The notes: generated by a model from the sequence alone, not told the origin. Positions 1 through 9,600 are shown, counted from the stretch's first letter. The stretch is DNA of 64,000 nt from an uncultured Schlesneria sp. (GCA_903904835.1 CAIVEI010000048.1:1-64000), one strand, 5' to 3'. Made by a program: numbers and translations.

Positions 1-138
1 CGTTTTGTACGCTTTTTTCCGATTTCAACTTTTGTAGTCATCTTCTCTGCCTTTCTAAAGAGAAACGTTGTTCAAACATTTCCCACAAAAGCAGAGGAAG
101 CAAATTTTTTAGATTTATGGTTTCAAGAACCACTTACC

Positions 139-883
139 AGGTGTCAGGAACCTTTGTTATGGTTTTTGGGTCGACCGCGGGGTCGAGTCGTGATTTCCAG
201 GCCGAGAGCCTTTGCCGTTTCGGCGAACTAGGAATTGTCTCCGAACGGGCAACCGCGATCAATGCTACGTTGGATGGCGGAAAGCTCCTCGTCAGTTTGG
301 GGTGAATTCACATGTTCCACCCAGCCTGCGGACCGACGAACCGGCCAGCTCGCGAGCAGGGATTTTTGTTCGGGTGTTCCGCAGTACCAGCGGTAAAGAC
401 TGCTCCACCGGCATTCTTCGGCACGCACGACGAGATTCGCCCGCAATGGGTTGCGTTCAACGTACCGGCAGACCGTGAGAAAATGCTCGTCGTCTTGGAT
501 TGGAAAGGATTTGAAACGTCCGTGATATAAGTGCCCTAGTCCGGCAGACTGGCGATGAGCATGCCAGCGCTGAGTATGAGTTAAGGTCAGCCAGCCGACG
601 AATTTCGAAAGCTGTCCATCTTCTTCGGGCCAGACGACGAGGTGCCAGTGGTTCCCCATCACACAATAGGAGAGCAGCCGAATTCCTGTTCGAGCAACCG
701 CTTCCTCAAGAACTCGCTCAAATGCCTCAAAATCATCGGGGGAAGAAAAGATCGGCGTCCGCGCGTTAGCACGGTTCAGAACGTGGTAAATCCAACCACC
801 CGCTGCGGCTCGTTTTGGTCGTCCCATGCCATGAGTTTACCGATTTTCTGGCCCGCCGTCAGCAATAATGGTTCCTGACACCT
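139..883. mobile_element. RAYT unit bounded by 14-bp inverted repeat
   Basis: The motif AGGTGTCAGGAACC at 139-152 recurs as its exact reverse complement at 870-883. The two copies enclose the single transposase gene on the minus strand and leave about 75 bp on one side and 40 bp on the other. Single-gene units of this kind, flanked by short palindromic ends, are typical of REP-associated tyrosine transposases. The element boundaries are inferred from the repeat pair; no target-site duplication was identified. Confidence 0.6.
228..827 (-). CDS. REP-associated tyrosine transposase (RAYT, Y1/HUH family)
   Basis: This 199-residue protein belongs to the IS200-like Y1 transposase family, which cuts and rejoins single-stranded DNA through one tyrosine and a divalent metal held by an HUH motif. 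The N-terminus GGWIYHVLNRANARTPIF is characteristic of the family. The HUH element is HWHLVVWP in the segment after YCVMGNHW, and the likely catalytic tyrosine lies in VCRYVERNPLRANLV. The RCRWSSLYRW-like segment (ECRWSSLYRW) near residue 150 is also typical. Length is normal and no frameshift is visible, so it may be active. It is a single gene inside a 14-bp inverted repeat. RAYTs are usually domesticated and linked to dispersal of REP palindromes, so it is a candidate mobiliser of palindromes in this genome, which is inference. Confidence 0.9.
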   Translation of the reverse strand: MGRPKRAAAGGWIYHVLNRANARTPIFSSPDDFEAFERVLEEAVARTGIRLLSYCVMGNHWHLVVWPEEDGQLSKFVGWLTLTHTQRWHAHRQSAGLGHLYHGRFKSFPIQDDEHFLTVCRYVERNPLRANLVVRAEECRWSSLYRWYCGTPEQKSLLASWPVRRSAGWVEHVNSPQTDEELSAIQRSIDRGCPFGDNS

Positions 884-944
884 TTTCTTATCAGAAGAAA
901 AGTGGAAATTCTACTTTTTTAAGACTCGCGCATTCGGCACGCTG

Positions 945-1415
945 TCAATCGAGATCCACTATAGCGCCGGCTGGCGGTGATTTCAGCCGTTGCAGCAATT
1001 CGACATCACTGAGAATTGCGATGCCGTTCTGCTGACAATGACTGACGACCGCGGGAATGCGAAGGTGGCGATCCAGCGTACAAAGGACGTCCGCAGACGC
1101 CGCAATCGCTGTAGCTACGATTTGATCATCGTCCGGATCAGCGACAACGACAGCCACAGACTTGTCGGGATCAGGCTCGACCATCAGGCTGGCTGTTTGC
1201 AGGTCCTGCAGGAATTGATCGATAACTTGATCCGACATTCCATGAATTCGCCGCACCCGTTCATAACGTAATACACGGCTGAGTTCAGAGATCAAGAACG
1301 GTGAGACGCAGAGGATATGCGGTGGTGCGAGTGACAGTTGCAAAACTTCGGCGGCGGGACTGGGAGGTCCGCTGGCAGCGCGGGCCAGAATGTTTGTATC
1401 GAGGACGATTCGCAT
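945..1415 (-). CDS. PIN-domain toxin (putative toxin-antitoxin ribonuclease)
   Basis: A 156-residue PIN-domain protein of the COG1569-like group; PIN toxins are metal-dependent ribonucleases. The sequence opens with MRIVLDTNILARA, giving the first acidic residue, has the conserved SELSRVL segment near residue 45, and keeps the second acidic cluster in ADPDDDQIVATAIAASADVLCTLD, followed by the typical ILSDVELLQRL end. The start at 1415 is chosen because the ATG overlaps the stop codon of the upstream gene as TGATG, which implies translational coupling. A TTG three codons upstream is possible. The upstream gene is therefore the likely antitoxin. All the expected acidic residues appear present. 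Confidence 0.82.
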   Translation of the reverse strand: MRIVLDTNILARAASGPPSPAAEVLQLSLAPPHILCVSPFLISELSRVLRYERVRRIHGMSDQVIDQFLQDLQTASLMVEPDPDKSVAVVVADPDDDQIVATAIAASADVLCTLDRHLRIPAVVSHCQQNGIAILSDVELLQRLKSPPAGAIVDLD

Positions 1416-1696
1416 CAGCGACAATGCCGAATGATGGAAAGGGCTTCTTCGATTGCCGTATCAGCTTCCGCCGCACAAATCCCGTCGACATTGGCGAATT
1501 TTTGATTGACCGCAAGCGTCTCGGCAATGCGGGCGCGAGCGGCCTGACGAGTTTCATCGCTGCTCAGTTGGCTTGGCGTGTAGGTTAAAATCAGAACGTG
1601 CTGCTCTGGCTCCAGGGCCGAACCCAAGAGTGTTTCTAGCGTCCGCTTTTCTTCGGCCGGTATCTGATTCACGTTACGGATGGCAATTGTGTCCAT
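1415..1696 (-). CDS. Small protein upstream of PIN toxin, likely antitoxin
   Basis: A protein of about 93 residues starting MDTIAIRNVNQIP, whose stop codon overlaps the start of the PIN toxin gene (TGATG). I do not recognise a DNA-binding fold such as AbrB, RHH or Phd by eye. The middle is predicted helical (SSDETRQAARARIAETLAVNQ), and the end, EADTAIEEALSIIRHCR, resembles the acidic tail often found in antitoxins of COG1569 toxins. The antitoxin call rests on position and size. The start is uncertain: an ATG seven codons upstream (MRYSIP) is in frame, and neither has a convincing ribosome binding site. Confidence 0.55.
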   Translation of the reverse strand: MDTIAIRNVNQIPAEEKRTLETLLGSALEPEQHVLILTYTPSQLSSDETRQAARARIAETLAVNQKFANVDGICAAEADTAIEEALSIIRHCR

Positions 1697-1769
1697 GGGA
1701 ATAGAATACCGCATAACGACTGTGACGGGCAAGAACCTGTTTTGGCGAATTCAACCAAATTCATACTTC

Positions 1770-2123
1770 CTAGTTTTCCAAATTATTGATCAGGCCGCTG
1801 AGCATTCGAGAGATCTCTTCCAGCATCGACTTCAGATTTTCGTGGTCCTGAGATGTCAGCAGCTTTCGGCGGAATGCCAGTTCCATGAGCGGGACACATT
1901 CTTGAATTGACCCGCGCGATATGATGAAGAAATTGCGACGGTCGGGTTTGGTGAAACGACCGTTGCCTTCTGCGATGTTGGCGGCGATAGAGAGTGATGC
2001 TCGGTTGAGTTGATCGGAGAGGAAGCCGTAGCCGCGTGGGAAGTTTTCGGTCAAAACACAGATCTGGTCCGCGAAATCCACCGCCTTCTGGTAGACGAGC
2101 AATTTTTCGAAGGCGAATGCCAT
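1770..2123 (-). CDS. Four-helix-bundle protein (S23 / IVP type)
   Basis: A 117-residue protein of the 23S rRNA-intervening-sequence (S23) four-helix-bundle family, recognised from FEKLLVYQKAVDFADQI, the central LSDQLNRASLSIAANIAEGNGR and the ending LLTSQDHENLKSMLEEISRMLSGLI. The biochemical role of free-standing members is unknown, and they do not need to lie in an rRNA gene. The start at 2123 (MAFAFEKLL) fits family length; an in-frame extension of 28 residues upstream looks non-coding. Just upstream, at about 2158-2252, lies a purine-rich direct/inverted repeat built on GAGAGTAGTGAGTAG, an arrangement I associate with genes of this family. Confidence 0.85.
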   Translation of the reverse strand: MAFAFEKLLVYQKAVDFADQICVLTENFPRGYGFLSDQLNRASLSIAANIAEGNGRFTKPDRRNFFIISRGSIQECVPLMELAFRRKLLTSQDHENLKSMLEEISRMLSGLINNLEN

Positions 2124-2157
2124 GGGGGTGGTCCGCTGAAGAGGAGAAAAGCGAAGA

Positions 2158-2252
2158 CGAGAGAGTAGTGAGTAGATCGCGGCGGACGGTTTTGACAGTG
2201 ATGTCAAACTGTTTTCTCCGTCTACTCTCTACTTACTACCTTCTACTCTCTC
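2158..2252. repeat. GAGAGTAG-type inverted repeat upstream of four-helix-bundle gene
   Basis: GACGAGAGAGTAGTGAGTAG at 2158-2177 faces CTACTCTCTACTTACTACC and CTACTCTCTCG at 2222-2252 in the opposite sense, with a short TTTTGACAGTGATGTCAAAC hairpin between them (TTTGACA/TGTCAAA). It lies between the S23-type gene and ssrA. It could form a long imperfect stem in the 5' leader of the S23-type mRNA. No function is claimed. Confidence 0.45.
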
Positions 2253-2286
2253 GCCGCTTCATTTTTTGGCCGTTCAGGCAAAAAAA

Positions 2287-2636
<350 letters not shown>

Positions 2637-3116
2637 GAGGTCCTGGCAGATTGAAAAAAGCCAGTTCGGCAAACGCGGATTTGCACCTTGGACTATAATC
2701 CTCGTGCATTCCTTTGTTGCTTCACTAGATCTTCACAATCTGAGTTCGGACTGACCAAATCCTAACCGGCTGGGAAATCGAGTCAAGGAGCATGGGTGAA
2801 TCATCGGCTGATTTCGAAAAATAGGGGTCCTGAAACTGGTTGAAGGGGTTTAGAAGAGGGGGTCGGGCGTTCAAATTTCAAAATTGGCCATCTCAGCGAT
2901 TTACGATTGAATGCGGGTTTGCACGGCCAATTTTGAAATTTGAACGCCCGACCCCAGAGCATGACCTGACGTTCCCCGGTTACCCATCTGTCAGCTCATG
3001 TGCTAACCTAGGGCAAAGGCCCGTTGACCATCTCCGCAGGGGAGGTGGGGATTCGTGGAAATTAGAAATTCTCGAAAAGTGTACGACTGCGAGAGGAACG
3101 AGGGAGCGAACAATTG
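2637..3116. other. Intergenic region between ssrA and DUF420 gene
   Basis: These 480 bases hold the ssrA upstream region, with GATTATAGT on the minus strand near 2690 as a possible -10 element for a processed precursor, and a perfect 31-bp inverted repeat listed separately. An open frame from about 2840 on the plus strand has no family features and runs into the DUF420 gene in another frame, so no gene is called here. Confidence 0.5.
2859..2955. repeat. Perfect 31-bp inverted repeat with 35-nt loop
   Basis: The arm at 2859-2889 begins GGGGTCGGGCGTTC and ends AAAATTGGCC. It is matched exactly in reverse complement by 2925-2955, beginning GGCCAATTTTG and ending GCCCGACCCC. The 35-nt loop is unremarkable. 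A stem this long and perfect is beyond a normal terminator and has no T-run. It looks like a non-autonomous palindromic element or the remnant of a small insertion. Confidence 0.85.
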
Positions 3117-3608
3117 ATGAAGGATGGATTTCTGGGGTATCAGGCCTCGTTTATGCTCGACGCAGTCGTCGTGGCTCTGGTGCTCGTCGTTCCCGTACTG
3201 CTCTTCAGCTTGTTTTCCGTCAAATTTCGTCGACAGTACTCCGTGCATCGTAACGTTCAAATGGTGCTGGCTGTGACGCTGCTGGCGGCCGTGTGCGCCT
3301 TTGAAATCGATCTGCACTGGGTACAAGGCGGTTGGGAGAACGTGGTGAAAAAGGGGCCGACGGTGACGCCGGACCAAATGTCGTTCATTCACAACGTTTT
3401 AAGATTTCACCTGATTTTCGCGGCCAGCACGCCGTTTCTGTGGGCCGTGACGATTGCTTTTGCTTTGCGACAATTCCCAAATCCCCCTCATCCAGGATCA
3501 CATAGTCGGCTGCATTCACTGCTCGGCTGGGCTTCGACTCTGGATTTGGTGATGACATCCGTTACGGGGCTTGTATTCTATTATGTGGCGTTCGTGAACC
3601 GAGGTTGA
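3117..3608 (+). CDS. DUF420 family membrane protein
   Basis: A 163-residue polytopic membrane protein of the DUF420 family (YozB-like), often found near respiratory oxidase assembly genes but of unproven function. Four hydrophobic spans are visible: SFMLDAVVVALVLVVPVLLF, VQMVLAVTLLAAVCAF, VLRFHLIFAASTPFLWAVTIAF and LVMTSVTGLVFYYVAF. Polar residues and histidines (FHLIF, HPGSHSRLHSLLGW) near the membrane faces match the family. The ATG at 3117 is used; a TTG lies one codon upstream. A purine-rich AGGGAG lies 11 nt before it. No cytochrome oxidase genes adjoin it here. Confidence 0.8.
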   Translation: MKDGFLGYQASFMLDAVVVALVLVVPVLLFSLFSVKFRRQYSVHRNVQMVLAVTLLAAVCAFEIDLHWVQGGWENVVKKGPTVTPDQMSFIHNVLRFHLIFAASTPFLWAVTIAFALRQFPNPPHPGSHSRLHSLLGWASTLDLVMTSVTGLVFYYVAFVNRG

Positions 3609-3640
3609 ACGAGTTCCTGCATTTCATCGCCGCAAGGCAA

Positions 3641-3675
3641 GAGCACTGGCGAGCGAAGACGCACGCCAGTGGCAC
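3641..3675. repeat. CACTGG-GAAGAC-CCAGTG palindromic element
   Basis: GAGCACTGGCG, then AGCGAAGACGCA, then CGCCAGTGGCACCC forms a hairpin with outer stem ACTGGCG/CGCCAGT. It sits in the short gap between the DUF420 gene and the next start. It belongs to the GAGCAC...GAAGAC...GTGGCAC family seen also near 6.3, 6.5, 21.5 and 52 kb. Confidence 0.6.
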
Positions 3676-3688
3676 CCGAGGCAAGATC

Positions 3689-4951
3689 ATGATCAGGTCC
3701 ATTTCAGGCCGCGCTGGTCTTCTGACAATCGCCATTGGAATGTTCGTTGTTTCGCCCCTTATCGCTCAGCCGAAACCTGCTGGGGTCGGGCATCCCGCTG
3801 TTGACGTCGTCACGTTAAAGTCAGGACGCAGCCTGCGCGGTGTGGTCGCGTCTCAAGAGCCGAATGGTTCCGTGACGATGGTTGTGTCTCGCGAATGGCT
3901 TGGTTCGGCAAATCCCACCCTACTGGAAACGGCTTTAAAAGAGAATCAGGACGGACAAAGGTCAAGTTGGACTCAGGCTCGTGATCGAATTGTCGAGCGA
4001 CAGAAGACGCCGATTGATTCTCCGAATCTTGTTTTTTTCCTGAAACAGGAAAAGGAACGTGTTGACCAAAAGCTGGCTGATCGGAATCTGCCAGAGATCG
4101 ACTTTTTGTGGTTGGATGTTCGGCACGAAACGATCGCCAAGATTGCACGAGCGACTCCTGATCGTCAGAAAATTGCGTTACTTGGATGGAATGAGCATTT
4201 ACCTCATGTCGAAACACGCGATGCAAGCTCGCTGGAAAAGGAACTGACAAATCGGGGTGTGAAGCTGGAGGTTGCTCCCGTTGATCTGTCAGACCGCATT
4301 CCGCCTCGACCACAGTCCGATGAGGAATGGGCCGCTCGCATGGCCATCGTAGAATATTCACTCGCCGAACCACTTGATTTCCAGGGGATGGGTGATGTTC
4401 TAGCCCGGACTCGTGAAGGAGAACCGGCCAACCTGGGGGACGTATTACCGAAAATCCTTCAGCAGCAGCTTGGATCTGTTTTTAAGGACCTGATTAACGA
4501 CGGACGACCTCAACAGAAACTGAAGGGGGACTCGGAATGGCTGGCCGGGGCGATTCGGCAGGCGGAACGCGAGAAGTTGCATGGCTTTCGAGTGACTCGT
4601 TTGGACATTGATCCAAACGCAATGCGAGTGACGGTCGAAACGCGGTTTGTCGCCAAGCTGGCCGAGAGCCGATGGCGCACGGTCTGGCAAGCGACCGAGA
4701 CCGGCGATGGAACTAAACCGCGTCCTCAGGCAGAAGCTCGCATTGAACAGGACCCTCAGTTGAAGACGGCTGTCGACACGCTCAAGTCACTTGGACTGGC
4801 CGAGGGAGACATGCTGAAACAGGCGATTCGAATTGGTGCGGCAACGATGGCGACTCAACAGGCTGCTGATGCGAAGTTTGCTTTGTTCCGAGATGCGTAT
4901 GTCCGGCATCTTGATGGGCCACCGCTGTTGATCACGGGCAAGCCAGAATGA
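3689..4951 (+). CDS. Secreted hypothetical protein
   Basis: A 420-residue protein with an N-terminal signal sequence (MIRSISGRAGLLTIAIGMFVVSPLIAQ) and no family I recognise. The mature N-terminus, VDVVTLKSGRSLRGVVASQEPNGSVTMVVSREWL, resembles the SH3-like fold planctomycete secreted proteins use before a domain of unknown role. The rest is mostly helical and charged, with a late segment (GLAEGDMLKQAIRIGAATMATQQAADAKF). The start at 3689 is chosen because it creates the signal peptide and has GAGG eight bases upstream; the frame is open 28 codons further upstream through the palindromic element, which is unlikely to be translated. It follows the DUF420 gene by 80 bp and could be co-transcribed. 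Confidence 0.75.
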   Translation: MIRSISGRAGLLTIAIGMFVVSPLIAQPKPAGVGHPAVDVVTLKSGRSLRGVVASQEPNGSVTMVVSREWLGSANPTLLETALKENQDGQRSSWTQARDRIVERQKTPIDSPNLVFFLKQEKERVDQKLADRNLPEIDFLWLDVRHETIAKIARATPDRQKIALLGWNEHLPHVETRDASSLEKELTNRGVKLEVAPVDLSDRIPPRPQSDEEWAARMAIVEYSLAEPLDFQGMGDVLARTREGEPANLGDVLPKILQQQLGSVFKDLINDGRPQQKLKGDSEWLAGAIRQAEREKLHGFRVTRLDIDPNAMRVTVETRFVAKLAESRWRTVWQATETGDGTKPRPQAEARIEQDPQLKTAVDTLKSLGLAEGDMLKQAIRIGAATMATQQAADAKFALFRDAYVRHLDGPPLLITGKPE

Positions 4952-5776
4952 TTGTGGTCAAGTCACCGTGGGCGACGCTGCCAGCGTCGGAATCAATTAA
5001 CATAAGCTCCAATCAGCGCTCGTGCCGCCACACGAAATTTTCTCTGACCCGGTCGAGCGATGTTAGAGAGTAGGAGTCGCCAGAGGGAGCAGTCTTCGCG
5101 CGTTGTTGCGTCCTGAATTTACCGGCTTATCACACGCAAAATCATTTTGCAGATTCAGGCGTGGGACGTGCGAGTTTGCTCGGGGAGCGACTTTCATCCA
5201 CACATTCCAATCGTTAAGAAGCCAAGTCTCATTTTCTATTGACAAGCGTGAAATACTCTTGTAGTTTGCTTGTCGTAATATGTTGTTGTCTGTAAATGTG
5301 GTCTGTCGTTTAACCCGAAGCCAGCGGCGCCGGCGAATCGGCGTCCAGCCGATTTCTTCCGAACGTTGCTGGGTTAAAGCTTGAACTTAGCTTTGTGCGA
5401 ATGCTGGCGGTAATCGGGAGGCGTCCGGGGATTAACATTCCCGGCTTGCCTGGGATTTCCAGACATCAATGTCTGACGACGACAACATTCGATCTTTGAC
5501 ATATCGGAAAGAAATTAAGACCGCTCGGGGCGCCGAAGCGGCGAAAGAGTCGTTTTGAGAAAGAAGACAAATTAAAAAGCGTTCGGGGAATTAGACAACT
5601 TGCCTTGCCTCGGAGGAGAGTAACCTGGACCGAACTCTAGTGAACTCGGGTGAACTCGGGTGAACTTTTTCTCGACGAAAAAATGGAAAACGGCTTCGAA
5701 AACTCAATGAAATAAGGGGAATGGTCGAAGTCGCGCGAACTCGCTCGAACTTTTTGGTTGAGTTTGGCGAATGCTT

Positions 5777-6220
5777 GATTTCCGGAGCGGGGAGGAAAAG
5801 ATATTTGAACTGGCCGGGCCGAACTTTGCCAAGTTGGCCAAGTTCAAAACTGCGAAAAAGCCTATGAAATACGGAAGTCGGCCAACTTTGCCAACTTTGT
5901 CGCACTTGATCGATCAGATTTCGTGGGGTACTCGATTTCCGGAGCATGGAAGAAGAGATATTTGAACTAGCCAGGTCGAACTTTGCCAAGTTGGCCAAGT
6001 TCAAAATCTGTGAAAAAGCCTACGAAATACGGAAGTCGACCAACTTTGCCAACTTTGTCGCACTCGATCGATCAGATTTCGTGGGGGACTCGATTTCCGG
6101 AGCATGGAAGAAAAGATATTTGAACTGGCCAGGTCGAACTTGGCCAACTTGGCCAAGTTCAAATGCCGCGAAAAAGTCTACGAAACAGGGAAGTTGGCCA
6201 AGTTGGCCAACTTGTTTTCG
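5777..6220 (+). repeat. Tandem repeat, about 157 bp x 2.8 copies
   Basis: Each unit starts with GATTTCCGGAGC (at 5777, 5934 and 6092), continues through GAACTTTGCCAAGTTGGCC and GCCAACTTTGTCGCACT, and ends in GATCAGATTTCGTGG. The period is 157-158 bp. Copies one and two are nearly identical; copy three diverges after the palindromic centre. Each unit contains an inverted repeat, GTTGGCCAAGTTC on one side and GGCCAACTT on the other, separated by about 40 bp. Related single units occur in opposite orientation at 49621-49690 and 49804-49876. Confidence 0.85.
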
Positions 6221-6294
6221 ATGGTTTGGTTGGCCTCGAAGACTCGACCGCACGCTTCGACACGAAGTACGGAGCGAACGGTTAAGACGGCTCG

Positions 6295-6396
6295 GGGTGC
6301 CACGGTTTTGGAGTCTTCGACAAGGCCGTGTCTTCGTGGTTTGATAACGCGTCCGAAGAGCACGGCCTTACCGAAGACGGTAAAACCGTGGCACCC
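6295..6396. repeat. Two palindromic elements in inverted orientation
   Basis: The arm 6295-6330, GGGTGCCACGGTTTT followed by GTCTTCGAC and AAGGCCGTG, is the inverted match, with about five differences over 36 bases, of 6361-6396. Each arm is itself a GAAGAC-core element of the family seen at 6511, which makes a head-to-head pair around a 30-bp spacer. Confidence 0.7.
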
Positions 6397-6510
6397 ACTT
6401 TCTGTCCCAAATGCAGATTGTCCCCAACGTCGTAAACATCCCATCTTCAAGTCGTTTCATCAGGCTGCCCTCGCCTTCGCTCCTGATGTTTAACTAGTTT
6501 GAAACTTTAA

Positions 6511-6547
6511 GAGCACTGCTTGACCGAAGACGGTCAAGCAGTGGCAC
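6511..6547. repeat. GAAGAC-core palindrome, possible bidirectional terminator
   Basis: CACTGCTTGACCG at 6514-6526 and CGGTCAAGCAGTG at 6531-6543 form a perfect 13-bp stem with an AAGA loop. It lies 85 bp beyond the end of the RND pump gene. It is the cleanest copy of the dispersed family and could stop transcription from either side, though there is no T-run. Confidence 0.7.
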
Positions 6548-6631
6548 ATCCGACCGTAAACGGCTTTCAGGCTCTTAAGGCAATGTGTTTGAAGGCTGGA
6601 AGCCTCCACTACGAAGACAGGCAGCCGTATC

Positions 6632-9600
6632 TTACCACAATCGGCTTAAACGCTGGCTGAATCGACGAAGCGATTGGCCGACGCTGTCGATGATCGCGTA
6701 CGTGACGGGGGTGACCAGCAGTGCCAATAATAAACTCAGCGATTGCCCGCCGATGATGACTTTGGCCATGCTGGCTCGGGCGCCGGCTCCGGGGCCTCGT
6801 CCGAGTGCGATCGGGACCATTGCTGCGATCAGCATGACCGTTGTCATTAAGATCGGGCGAAGACGCGTGTGATTGGCTTCCAGGATTGCAGCGGTCCGCT
6901 CCATCCCTGAAGCCCGCAGTTCGTTGGTTTTATCAACCTGAAGGATGCCGTTCTTCTTGACAATTCCGATCAACATGAACAGGCCGAACATGGCGTACAA
7001 ATCCATCGGCGTTCGGAACATCAGCAGCGACAGCAGGCCGAACGGTATGGTCACGGGTAACGCGGCAAGGATGCTGACCGGGTTTAACCAGCTTTCGAAT
7101 TGAGCAGCCAGGATCAGGTACATGAACAGGACACTCAGTCCAAGTGCGACCATGAAGTAATAGCCGGTTTCACCCAGCATCTTGGCCTGGCCTCCGAAGG
7201 TGACCTCGTATTCCGGCGGCATGTTTAATTCTTTCGCGATGACACGCGCCTGTTGAATCGCTTCATTCAGTGAGACCTTGTCGGGATGAGCCAGCAGTGT
7301 CACCGTTCGCTGACGGTTAAACCGGTCAATTTGACTTGGTCCGCGTGCTTCAGTCACCGTTGCCAGACTGGAAAGCCTCACTTGCCCTGCGGTGGGGGAC
7401 GGGACCGTTAAACTCTCTAGACTTTGTGGTGTGGCGCGAAAGGGTTGGTCGGCTCGCAGCCAGACATCGTATTGTTCGGTCCCTTCCTTATAGCGAGAAA
7501 CGATCTGGCCACCGACCAGGACGTTCAGGCTGTTGGCAATTGTTTGTACGGGGATTCCGAGGTCACTGGCTCGATCGCGGTCGATAGCGACCTGAACCTC
7601 AGGCTTGCGAAGCGATAAGGTGGAATCGACGTCGACAAGTCCTGGAATCGCGCGAAGTCGTTCGATGAACTCGGACGAATACTTACCCAGTTTGTCGATG
7701 TCCGGGCCTTGGATACTGACTTGAAACGTGCGGCTGTCCTGTCCGTTCCCGCCGATGGCCGAAACGTCCGAGACAGCCGTTCGAAGGTCGGGGTATTCCT
7801 TCAGAATGGTACGGGCTCGTTCCTGGACTTCGAACTGAGTGTATTCTCGTTCTTCCAGTTCTTTGATGCGGAAGTAGATGGATCCTCGCGTGACGTCCCC
7901 CTGTCCTTTCCCCGATCCGCCAGTGTTCTGGCCGATAATCGTGAAACGGTGTCGGACACCAGGCAGGCTGCTCAGTCGCTGTTCAATCTCGGACAGTACC
8001 TGATTGGTTCGGTCTAAGGTGTAACCTTCCGGCGTAATGTAGGTCACCTGAAATTCGCTTTGATCATCTCGCGGCACCAGGTTGATCCCCAGATTCGCAA
8101 CGATCGGGATCGTGGAAAGAAAGGCGAGAACGCTGATGAACATCGTGATGAAGCGGTGCTTCAATGACCAGGCGAGCGTCCGACCATAAAGTACGTCGAT
8201 GGTTCGATAGACGAAGCCCCCTTTCGATTGTGCATGCCCCGCTTCACTCGGCTCAAGTTTTAGAAAGTGAGCACACAACATGGGTGTCAGCGTGAACGAC
8301 ACAAACAGGCTCATCACGACGGCGAACGCCACAGTTAAGCCAAAACTGCTGAAAAAGCGTCCGACGATTCCACCCATGAACGCGACCGGGACGAAGATCA
8401 CAACCAGAGACAAGCTGGTGGCGAGAACTGCCAGAGCGATTTCACGTGTTCCATCGCGTGAAGCAGTAAAAGCGTCCTTGCCGAATTCTTCCATGTGACG
8501 AAAGATATTTTCATGCACGACGACGGCATCGTCGATCACGATGCCGATGGCAAGGATCAAGGCCAGCATCGTGATATTGTTCAGGGTAAAGCCCATGTAG
8601 TGCATAAACAGAAACGTAGGGATGATCGACGTGGGGATGGCCAGTGTGGCGATGACGGTCGTGCGCCAGTCGCGAATGAACAACAAGATGGTTGCGGAGA
8701 CCAGAACGGCGGCGAGCAACAGGTGGAAGTTCACTTCCGCCATCGATTCGCGAATGAAGCGTGCCTGATCCTGAATGAGTTCGACCTTGATATCGGCGGG
8801 CAGGGCCTGTTTGATTCTCGCAAGCCGAGCCTGAACGGCGTCCGAGATGGCGACCGTGTTCGTGCCCGACTGACGCTGGACGAACAGGCTGACCGCGTTG
8901 AGACCATCCAGTCGGCTAAGCCCGCGCGGTTCTTCGATAGAATCCTCGGCCCGACCGACATCGCGAATACGGATCGCGTGTCCCTCGCGATTGGTGACAA
9001 TCAGTTCGTTAAACTGGTCGGAGGTCTGCATCCGACCAAGCGTTCGCAGAACGAGTTCTCGTGAACCTTGATTAACGATCCCACCGGGGACTTCAATGTT
9101 CTGAGTCTGCAGAGCGACTCGGACGTCTTCGACGGAGAGTTCGTAAGAGGCTAGTTTTTCCGTGTTAACGATGACGTTGATGGCTCGGGTGCGTGCACCT
9201 GAGAGAAAGACGGCGCCAACGCCTGAGACGGTTTGCAGTTGTTCCTGAATCTGGCGCTTGGCGATTTCGGTGACTTCCCGCACGTCGCGGCGACCCGAGA
9301 CACCGATCGTCATGATGGGTGCGGCATCCAGATCGAACCGGTTGATGACAGGTGGTTCCATTCCCTGGGGCAACTGGTTCAGGATGGACGAGATTTTGTC
9401 TCGAACCTCTTGAGCCGCGACATCTCCGTTTTTGCTCAATTGAAACTGGATCGCGATCGTCGCCATCCCTTCACGGGTTGTCGAACGCAAGTCCTCAATT
9501 CCCGAGACCTGATTAACCGCTTCTTCAATCAGCTTGGTGACGGTGGTTTCGATTTCCTCGGCACTGGCACCGGCAAGTCTTGCCGAGATCGTGACTGCGC

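Larger units (their letters stand above)
4952..6631. other. 1.7-kb gene-free repeat island
   Basis: No credible gene was found here. 4952-5600 is non-repetitive and may be decayed sequence; it includes TTGACA at 5239 with TAGTTT 17 bases later, a possible but unsupported promoter with no gene after it. 5630-5760 is rich in short GAACTCG/GAACTT runs. 5777-6220 holds 157-bp tandem units. 6295-6396 and 6511-6547 hold palindromic elements. The open frames in this stretch are translations of these repeats. It lies between the convergent ends of the secreted-protein gene and the RND pump gene. Confidence 0.75.

Noticed and set aside
2840-3253. 137-residue plus-strand open frame overlapping the DUF420 gene
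   Set aside because: It includes the 31-bp inverted repeat and overlaps a better-supported membrane protein in another frame.
5777-6220. 157-bp repeats as a CRISPR array
   Set aside because: The unit is repeated along its entire length, with no unique spacer.
5591-6493. Several 60-137-residue open frames on both strands
   Set aside because: They lie in the tandem and palindromic repeats and share the same repeated peptides with no family match.
8495-9064. 189-residue frame antisense to the RND pump
   Set aside because: It is Asp/Gly/His-rich and mirrors the codon bias of the pump gene; shadow of the real gene.
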